Assembly: GCF_001424025.1 (NCBI RefSeq)
Contig: NZ_LMPZ01000006.1
Location: forward strand, 1-55,062
Origin: Brevundimonas sp. Leaf363
GTDB taxonomy: Bacteria; Pseudomonadota; Alphaproteobacteria; Caulobacterales; Caulobacteraceae
Length of the DNA: 55,062 bases
Direction of reading: 5' to 3'
Position numbers and translations under genes: made by a program. How positions within the stretch are numbered: the first letter of the stretch is position 1; the number at the start of each line of letters is the position of its first letter. Positions 33,529 to 39,794 of the stretch are shown here, piece by piece. The notes under the pieces were generated by a model. The model worked only from the letters and a program-made list of their open reading frames with translations, ran no database searches and had not been told where the DNA came from.

Positions 33529-34632
33529 ATGCGCATCGTTCTGGCCACCGACGCCTGGGAGCCCCAGGTCAACGGCGTCGTCCGCACCCTGACGCGGACC
33601 GTCGCCGAATGCCGGGGCATGGGCCATGAGGTCGATGTCGTCGAGCCCAGCCAGTTCAAGACCATCCCCTGCCCCACCTATCCGGAGATCCGGCTGGCGC
33701 TGGGGGCCGAAGAAGAGATCCGCGAACGCCTGCGCGCCTTCGAGCCCGAGGCGGTGCATATCGCCACCGAGGGCCCCATCGGCATCGCCACCCGGCGCAT
33801 CTGCGTGGAGTGGAAGCTGCCGTTCACGACCAGCTATCACACGAAATTCCCCGAATACGTCTCGGCCCGGTTCCCGATCCCGGTGCAGGTCGGCTACGCC
33901 TATATGAAGTGGTTCCACAAGCCTTCGGGCCGGTTGATGGTGGCCACCCCGACCCTGCGCGACGAGCTCTTGGAGCACGGTTTCCGCAATGTCTCGCCGT
34001 GGTCGCGCGGCGTGGACACCGAGCTGTTCAATCCGGACCTGGAGCGCATCTACGACGAACTGGGCGGCCCAAACGACCCAGGGAGGGACTGGCCGCGGCC
34101 GTTTTGGCTGAACGTCGGCCGGGTGGCGGTCGAAAAAAACATCGAGACATTCCTAAAGACCGACCTGCCGGGCACCAAGATCGTGGTCGGCGACGGCCCG
34201 GCCCGCGCCGAGCTGGAGGCGCAGTATCCGGACGCCAAGTTCCTGGGCGCCAAGTTCGGCGAGGAGTTGGCGCGGTGCTTCCGCGACGCGGACGTCTTCG
34301 TCTTCCCTAGCTGGACCGACACCTTCGGCCTGGTGATCCTGGAGGCCATGGCCGCCGGCACACCGGTCGCCGCCTTCCCGGCGCATGGGCCGATCGACAT
34401 CATCCCCGGCTCCAACGCCGGCGCCATCGACGACGACCTGCGGACCGCCTGCCTGAAGGCGCTGGAGTGCGACCGGGGGGCCGTGCGCGCCTATGCCGAG
34501 AAGTTCAGCTGGCGCGCGTCGGCGGAAGAGTTCGTGGCGAATCTGGAGCCCTATCCGGACCCTGAGCGTGGGCGGTTCTGGCGCAGGCTGCGACGGATCG
34601 CGCGGATTCGCAGGCGCGCGGCGGCGGCCTGA
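33529..34632 (+). CDS. Family 4 glycosyltransferase (MgtA-like alpha-mannosyltransferase type)
   Basis: A 367-residue GT-B fold enzyme. The N-terminal domain begins RIVLATDAWEPQVNGVVRTL, the signature of the MgtA/SqdX/PimB subgroup, with HIATEGPIGIATRR and FTTSYHTKFPEY. The C-terminal domain has FWLNVGRVAVEKNIE, VGDGPARAELE, FVFPSWTDTFGLVILEAMAAGTPVAA (the EX7E donor site) and a basic Arg-rich tail suited to membrane contact. Likely adds mannose or another sugar to a lipid acceptor. The codons at 34132-34140 form GAA AAA AAC, an A-run unusual for this genome. The tail-to-tail gap with pstS holds a long palindrome. Confidence 0.88.
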   Translation: MRIVLATDAWEPQVNGVVRTLTRTVAECRGMGHEVDVVEPSQFKTIPCPTYPEIRLALGAEEEIRERLRAFEPEAVHIATEGPIGIATRRICVEWKLPFTTSYHTKFPEYVSARFPIPVQVGYAYMKWFHKPSGRLMVATPTLRDELLEHGFRNVSPWSRGVDTELFNPDLERIYDELGGPNDPGRDWPRPFWLNVGRVAVEKNIETFLKTDLPGTKIVVGDGPARAELEAQYPDAKFLGAKFGEELARCFRDADVFVFPSWTDTFGLVILEAMAAGTPVAAFPAHGPIDIIPGSNAGAIDDDLRTACLKALECDRGAVRAYAEKFSWRASAEEFVANLEPYPDPERGRFWRRLRRIARIRRRAAAA

Positions 34633-34654
34633 TCGCCTGTCCTGACTTGCGCTT

Positions 34655-34823
34655 CCCTCTCCCAGAGGGAGAGGGCTTGAGCACCTGAGAGCCGAAGGCG
34701 ACCAGTCTTGTGCGAAAGGGTGAGGGGTGGGCGGCTAACCGGTGAGGGCGATCCCCTCACCCTTTCGGCTAAGACGCATCGCTTCGCTCTGCGAGCCTCA
34801 AGCCCTCTCCCTATGGGATAGGG
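34655..34823. repeat. Nested inverted repeat between GT4 and pstS
   Basis: Outer arms 34655-34680 and 34798-34823 are reverse complements at 24 of 26 positions. An inner perfect 15-bp pair lies at 34713-34727 (CGAAAGGGTGAGGGG) and 34753-34767. It fills a convergent junction and is probably a two-way terminator or dispersed repeat. Confidence 0.75.
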
Positions 34824-34838
34824 ATCGTCCTGCTGTTG

Positions 34839-35891
34839 CTACTTCGCCGGCGCGCCCATCGGCGTCAGCGCCGCCAGGGTCGCCCGCTGCGCCTGCAGGC
34901 GGTCTTCCGGCAGGGGGATCAGGCCGCGGTCCTGCAGATAGCCGCCGCGGGCGGCCGCGCCTTCGGACAGGAACTCCTGAACGAATGTCAGAAGGCCTGG
35001 CGTCACGCCGATGTTCTGCTTCTTCACATAGATGAAGAGGCTGCGGGACAGGGGGTAGGAGCCGTCGGCGATGGTGTCGGGCGACGGGGCGACGCCGTCG
35101 ATGGTCTCGGCCTTCACCGTGTCGCGGTTCTGCTCGAGGAAGGAATAGCCGAAGACGCCCAGCGAGCCCGGCGTACGGGTCAGGGTCTGGAGGATGGCGT
35201 TGTCGTTCTCGCCCGAGTCGATCCAGGCGCCGTCCTCACGCACCGTGTGCGTCAGGCTTTCGAACCGTTCCTTGTCGTCGGCCAGCGCCTTGACCGCCGG
35301 GACCAGCTTGCCGCCGGGCGCCATGGCCAGTTCGACGAAGGCGTCGCGCGTGCCGGAGGTGGGCGGCGGGCCGTAGACCTGGATGCGCTGGTTCGGCAGG
35401 CCGGCGTTGATCTGGTTCCAGGTGCGGGCCGGGTTGGCGACGAAGGTCCCGTTCGGGCCCGGCACCGTCTTGCCCAGACCTTCGTACAGGTCGTTCAGTT
35501 CGAAGTTGAAGCTGTTGCCCGTGCGGGCCGTGGCGATGACGATGCCGTCGAAGCCGATCATCAGCTCGATGATCTCGGTGACGCCGTTCTTCTTGCAGTC
35601 CTCGAACTCGGACTTCTTCATCGGCCGCGAGGCGTTGGCGATGTCCGGCGTCTGCGGACCGACGCCGGAGCAGAAGGCCTTGATGCCGCCGCCGGTGCCC
35701 AGGGCCTCGACGCGGGGCGCCGCGCCGCCGTTCAGCCGCGCGAAATTCTCGGCCACGCGGGTGGCGAAGGGAAACACCGTCGAGGAGCCCGCCGCCCAGA
35801 CGCCCGCGCGGGCGCCGCTGCCGCCCTCGCCCGAACAGGCGGCGAGAGCCAGAGCGCAGACCGCCGCGGCGGCGATGAGGGTGCGTTGCAT
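34839..35891 (-). CDS. pstS: PstS-family phosphate-binding lipoprotein
   Basis: Periplasmic phosphate-binding component. The 350-residue protein has a lipoprotein signal with lipobox LAAC near residue 20, then AAGSSTVFPFATRVAENFAR (phosphate-loop Ser/Thr), GTGGGIKAFCSGVG, IANASRPMKKSEF and TSGTRDAFVELAM. No pstC, pstA or pstB lies in the window; instead it ends a phosphonate transporter operon (phnC-phnD-phnDE), 51 bases after phnDE. ATG 35891 is preferred to 35909 because it starts directly at the signal peptide. A partial Pho box lies in the short gap upstream. Confidence 0.9.
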   Translation of the reverse strand: MQRTLIAAAAVCALALAACSGEGGSGARAGVWAAGSSTVFPFATRVAENFARLNGGAAPRVEALGTGGGIKAFCSGVGPQTPDIANASRPMKKSEFEDCKKNGVTEIIELMIGFDGIVIATARTGNSFNFELNDLYEGLGKTVPGPNGTFVANPARTWNQINAGLPNQRIQVYGPPPTSGTRDAFVELAMAPGGKLVPAVKALADDKERFESLTHTVREDGAWIDSGENDNAILQTLTRTPGSLGVFGYSFLEQNRDTVKAETIDGVAPSPDTIADGSYPLSRSLFIYVKKQNIGVTPGLLTFVQEFLSEGAAARGGYLQDRGLIPLPEDRLQAQRATLAALTPMGAPAK

Positions 35892-35920
35892 AGAGGCCTT
35901 CCCGGTCACGGGCGGCTTAA

Positions 35921-35938
35921 AGCACGGTTTCGTGACAG
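35921..35938 (-). promoter_or_regulatory. Partial Pho box-like repeat before pstS
   Basis: On the minus strand CTGTCAC is followed after GAAA by CCGTGCT, an 11-base periodicity like a PhoB site. Only the first heptamer is a good match, so this is weak evidence for an internal PhoB-dependent promoter. Confidence 0.3.
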
Positions 35939-35942
35939 TTCA

Positions 35943-37790
35943 TCAGAGCAGTCGACGCCGCATCGCCTGGGACAGCATGTCGATCAGGGTGACGGCCACG
36001 ACGATGATGAGGGCGATGGTCGAGACGGTGCGATAGTCGAACGCCTGCAGGCTTTCGAACAGCACCTGGCCGATGCCGCCGGCGCCGATCAGGCCCAGCA
36101 CGGTGGCGGCGCGGCTGTTGGATTCGAAGCGGTAAAGGGCGAAGGAGGTCCACAGGGGCGCGACCTGCGGGATGACGCCCCAGGCGATTTCGTGCAGGCG
36201 TCCGGCGCCGGTCGCCTTGACCCCCTCGATCGGTCCCTTGTCGATCGACTCCACCGCCTCGGAGAACAGCTTGGCCAGGACGCCGGCCGTGTTCAGCGCG
36301 ATGGCCAGCACCCCGGCCAGCGGGCCCAGGCCGACGGCGACGATGAACAGGGTGCCGATGACCAGATCGGGGATCGACCGCATCAGGTCCATCACCCGCC
36401 GCACCGGCCAGACCAGCCAGGCCGGGGACAGGTTGCGCGACGCCATGAGGCTGAGCGGCACAGCCAGGAAGACGGCCAGGAAGGTGCCCCACAAGGCAAT
36501 CTGGATGGTCAGCCACATCTGGGCGACCAGGACACGCCAAGCCGAAAAGTCGGGGTTTAGGAAGTCGCGACCGTAGTTTCGCATGTTCTCGGAGTTGGAG
36601 AACAGGTTCGGCAGGTTCGGCAGGTCGACGGTCTTGAACGCCCAGACCAGCACGACGGCCAGCCCGCCCCACAGCAGCAGATCCAGCGACCAGTCACGCA
36701 GCGGCTTCTTCGGTGCGGCCGGGACCACCGACGGATCCAGCGGCTCCGCAGGCCTGCGCGGCGCCAGATGCAACGCCCCGGCGAACAGGGCGGCCAGGGC
36801 GATCAGCAGCAGGGGCGTCCAGACGAACAGGGCCTTCAGCTCGAACCGCTTGGGCGCCGCGACCTCGCTGGGCTTGCCCTCGCGGCGCGCCTGGTCGGCC
36901 TTCATCTCGCGGATGGGGTTCAGATAGCCGTCATCGGCCTGACGGAACTCCGAATAGTTCAGCCCCTCCATCACCTTGCGCTGGCGGTCGGCGGCCGGGC
37001 CGACGCCCTTGCCGTAGTTGACGAAGAAGCGGCGGATCCTGTCCTTCAGCGCCGGGGGCAGGTCCGAGCGCATCAGGATGCCGGACTCGGGGATCGGCGG
37101 CGAATGCCAAATCTCCTCGATCTGGTCGGCGATGGCCGGGTTCTCGCGGCGCAGGAAGATGGTGTTGACCGAGTTGGACGTCGCCACGTCGACCAGTCCG
37201 TTGGCGACGGCGAAGGCGTTGGCCTGGTGGCTGGCCGAGCGGACGGTGGCGAAGCACTGGCGCGGGTCGATGTTCTTCGGGCCGAAGAAATAGGTCAGGG
37301 GCGCCAGGGTGCCCGAGGTCGACTGGGCGTCGCCGATGCCGAAGTCGAAGCGCTTGCCGCAGGCCACGACGTCATCGACCGTAATGCCCGAGCCCTTCTT
37401 GACGATCAGGGAGGAGGTGTAGCTGTCCTTGCCCTCGATATCGACGGTGCGGGCGATGACTTCGGCGCCCGAGCGGTCGATGGCCTGGACGGCCGGCAGG
37501 GCCGAAAACCAGCCGATCTGGGCCTGGTTGGCGCGCATGGCCTCGACCAGCACGGAATAGTTGGAGCCGAAGATCGGCTCGACCGGCACGCCGATGTCGC
37601 GCGACAGGTCGTTCAGCAGCGGCTGCCACAGCGGGCCCGAAGAGGCCTGCCCCTCGGCCGAGAGGACGGTGAAGACGATCTTGTCCGGGTTGCGAGCCGC
37701 GGCGCCTTGCGCGCTGGCCGCCGCCGGCAGGGCGGTCATCAGCATCAGGGCGGCGAGCAACGCGCGGGCGAGGGTCGAGAGACGGATCAT
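35943..37790 (-). CDS. phnE: PhnD-PhnE fusion: phosphonate/phosphite binding domain joined to ABC permease
   Basis: A single uninterrupted 615-residue protein. Residues 1-28 are a signal peptide or anchor. Residues about 35-305 are a PhnD-type binding domain, with the pocket segments FGSNYSVLVEAM and GDAQSTSGTLAPL, WHSPPIPESG, and YLNPIREM at its end. A helix follows at about 325-350, and then the PhnE permease (about 370-615) with the coupling-helix motif in EAVESIDKGPIEGVKATGAG and AATVLGLIGAGGIGQVL. Normally the two are separate proteins. The preceding gene is a second, free PhnD lipoprotein, so each transporter could carry two tethered receptors plus a mobile one. It sits 46 bases after phnD and 51 before pstS. 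Substrate (phosphonate, phosphite or phosphate) cannot be settled. Confidence 0.88.
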   Translation of the reverse strand: MIRLSTLARALLAALMLMTALPAAASAQGAAARNPDKIVFTVLSAEGQASSGPLWQPLLNDLSRDIGVPVEPIFGSNYSVLVEAMRANQAQIGWFSALPAVQAIDRSGAEVIARTVDIEGKDSYTSSLIVKKGSGITVDDVVACGKRFDFGIGDAQSTSGTLAPLTYFFGPKNIDPRQCFATVRSASHQANAFAVANGLVDVATSNSVNTIFLRRENPAIADQIEEIWHSPPIPESGILMRSDLPPALKDRIRRFFVNYGKGVGPAADRQRKVMEGLNYSEFRQADDGYLNPIREMKADQARREGKPSEVAAPKRFELKALFVWTPLLLIALAALFAGALHLAPRRPAEPLDPSVVPAAPKKPLRDWSLDLLLWGGLAVVLVWAFKTVDLPNLPNLFSNSENMRNYGRDFLNPDFSAWRVLVAQMWLTIQIALWGTFLAVFLAVPLSLMASRNLSPAWLVWPVRRVMDLMRSIPDLVIGTLFIVAVGLGPLAGVLAIALNTAGVLAKLFSEAVESIDKGPIEGVKATGAGRLHEIAWGVIPQVAPLWTSFALYRFESNSRAATVLGLIGAGGIGQVLFESLQAFDYRTVSTIALIIVVAVTLIDMLSQAMRRRLL

Positions 37791-37836
37791 GGATTCTGCG
37801 TCCTGGCGACGACAGCCGCGCCGGAGGAAGGAAGGG

Positions 37837-38835
37837 TCACGGCCGAACCTCGCGGCGAGCCTGAAGCGTGCGGCGTTTCTCGGCGGCGGCGCGGGCGGCG
37901 GCGCGGTCGCCCTTGGCGCGGGCCTCGGCCTCGTCGCGGGCGGCCATCATTTCGCGCACGGGATCGAGATAGGTCTCCTCGGCGGCGACGAAGCGCGACC
38001 AGCCCAGGCCGGCCAGCACCTGCCGCTGGCGATCGCCCGCCGCGCCGCTGCGCTCGCTGTACGACAGGAAGAAGCTGCGGATCTTCTCCTTCAGCACCGG
38101 GTCCAGATCGCTGCGCACCAGGATGCCGCCTTCGGGGATCGGCGGGGATATCCAGACCGGCTCCAGCTGGGCCGCCAGCTGGGGGTTCTGTTGGGCCAGG
38201 ACGCGCAGGGCCACGTCATTGGCGGCGGCGACGTCCAAGGCGCCCGTGGCGACCTGGAACAGGTGCTGGTCGCGGTCGGACACGCTGATGCGCTTGAAAC
38301 AGGCCTCTGGCCGGATGTCGCGCGGCATGAAGAGGAAGGCGAGCGGGGCCAGGGCGCCGGACGTCGAGGCCGGGTCGCCCATGCCCAGGCTGAGGCTGCG
38401 ATCGCAGGTCAGGAGCGTCTCCAGCGTCACGCCCGAACCCTTGCGCGCCACCAGCACCGATCGATAGCTGTCGGCGCCGCCGGTGCTGACGGTGCGGGCG
38501 ATCAGTTCGGCGTCACCGTCGTCCAGCGCCTGGACGGCGGGTTGAGCCGAGAACCAGCCGACCTGCACGCGCCCGGCCCGGAGGTCCTCGACGCCGGCGG
38601 CGTAGCTGGCGCCGAAGCGCGGCGTCACCGTCACGTCCGCGGCCCGCGACAGATCCTCCAGCAACGGCGCCCACAGGGGCTCGGCCACGGCCTGGGCCTG
38701 GGACGACAGGATGGAGAAGGCGATGGTCTTGACGGGGCCGGTCCCCCCGTCCCGCTCGCCGCAGCCGGCGACCGCCAGGGCCGCCGCCAGCGATGCGGCG
38801 ATCAGGCCGAAGCCAAAGCCGCGGGCGGTTCTCAC
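37837..38835 (-). CDS. phnD: Phosphonate ABC transporter substrate-binding lipoprotein PhnD
   Basis: A 332-residue lipoprotein (lipobox LAVAGC near residue 20) of the PhnD family: FSILSSQAQAVAEPLW, FGASYAAGVEDL, GWFSAQPAVQALDDG, GDPASTSGALAPLAFLF (STSG oxyanion-binding loop) and WISPPIPEGGILVRSD. It is paralogous to the N-terminal domain of phnDE, sharing segments through YLDPVREM, so one arose by duplication. The C-terminal 40 residues are charged and Ala/Arg-rich. The start is a GTG that overlaps the phnC stop as GTGA, so it is translationally coupled. Confidence 0.92.
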   Translation of the reverse strand: MRTARGFGFGLIAASLAAALAVAGCGERDGGTGPVKTIAFSILSSQAQAVAEPLWAPLLEDLSRAADVTVTPRFGASYAAGVEDLRAGRVQVGWFSAQPAVQALDDGDAELIARTVSTGGADSYRSVLVARKGSGVTLETLLTCDRSLSLGMGDPASTSGALAPLAFLFMPRDIRPEACFKRISVSDRDQHLFQVATGALDVAAANDVALRVLAQQNPQLAAQLEPVWISPPIPEGGILVRSDLDPVLKEKIRSFFLSYSERSGAAGDRQRQVLAGLGWSRFVAAEETYLDPVREMMAARDEAEARAKGDRAAARAAAEKRRTLQARREVRP

Positions 38836-39641
38836 GCCGTGGCTTCCCAGAAGGCGTCCTCGAACTCTGGGCCGTAGATCTCGATCAGCCGGGGGTGATC
38901 CAGGCCGGACGCCGGTCCGTCGTAGACCACCTTGCCGGCCTTGAGCGCGACGACGCGCTGGCAGTAGCGGATGGCGTAGTCGACCTGGTGCAGGGTGACG
39001 ATGACGCCCAGGCCGTCGCGCTTGTTCAGCTCGACCAGCAGCTCCATCACCTTGCGGGCCGACACCGGGTCCAATGACGCGACCGGCTCGTCGGCGAGGA
39101 TGGCCTGGGCGCCCTGGACGATGGCGCGGGCGATGGCGCCGCGCTGCTGCTGGCCGCCCGACAGGGTGTTGGCGCGCTGGGCCGCGTAGTCGGCGACGCC
39201 CACGCGGTGCAAGGCCGCCATGGCCTTGGCCTTGTCCGCCTCCGGCCAGATGCCGAACAGGCCGCGCCAATCGGGAATGCGACCCAGGGCGCCCAGCATG
39301 ACGTTGGAGAACAGGCTGAGCCGACCGACGAGGTTGAACTGCTGAAAGATCATGCCGAGGCGACCGCGCGCCTCCTTCACGGCCGAGGTGATGCGGCCGT
39401 TCTTCTGGACCGTCTCGCCAAACACCTGGATCGTCCCCTTGCCGCCGTCGATGGTCTGAAGGCCGGTGATGGAGCGAAGCAGCGTCGACTTGCCCGACCC
39501 GGACGGGCCGATCAGGGCGACCATCTCCCCTTGCGCGACCTCGATGGTGACGCCGTTCAACGCCTTGCGAGGCCCAAAGGTCTTGGACACGTCGCGCGCA
39601 CTGACGAGATGGGATGCGAGGGCGGCGGCTTGAGAACTCAT
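38832..39641 (-). CDS. phnC: Phosphonate ABC transporter ATP-binding protein PhnC
   Basis: The ATPase of the importer, 269 residues. It has Walker A GPSGSGKST at about 42-50, the Q-loop in GMIFQQFNLVGRLS, the signature LSGGQQQRGAIARA, Walker B ILADEPVASLD and the switch His in VIVTLHQVDYA. RLSLFSNVMLGALGR matches PhnC rather than other ABC subfamilies. First gene of phnC-phnD-phnDE-pstS. I found only an isolated TGTCAT in the leader, so PhoB control is not shown here. Confidence 0.95.
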   Translation of the reverse strand: MSSQAAALASHLVSARDVSKTFGPRKALNGVTIEVAQGEMVALIGPSGSGKSTLLRSITGLQTIDGGKGTIQVFGETVQKNGRITSAVKEARGRLGMIFQQFNLVGRLSLFSNVMLGALGRIPDWRGLFGIWPEADKAKAMAALHRVGVADYAAQRANTLSGGQQQRGAIARAIVQGAQAILADEPVASLDPVSARKVMELLVELNKRDGLGVIVTLHQVDYAIRYCQRVVALKAGKVVYDGPASGLDHPRLIEIYGPEFEDAFWEATA

Positions 39642-39747
39642 GGCTCGCGTCGGCTCTCGTTTGGACTGGATCAGACTGAGATGGGTTCGGGAGGCAACCC
39701 GCGCGCCGCATGGCCTGAAAGGGCCGGTTTGGCGAGTCTTAATGACA

Positions 39748-39777
39748 CGGCCCCGCCACGGACGTCCAGCGGGGCCG
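39748..39777 (-). terminator. Hairpin after the M16 peptidase gene
   Basis: A perfect 9-bp stem CGGCCCCGC (39748-39756) with GCGGGGCCG (39769-39777), just past the peptidase stop at 39795. Only a short T-containing stretch follows on the minus strand, with no poly-T. Confidence 0.45.
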
Positions 39778-39794
39778 GGTCATTCCAGGGTTCG

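Noticed and set aside
39642..39794. Pho box upstream of phnC
   Set aside because: Only one TGTCAT half-site with no neighbour at 11 bases; not enough to claim PhoB control.
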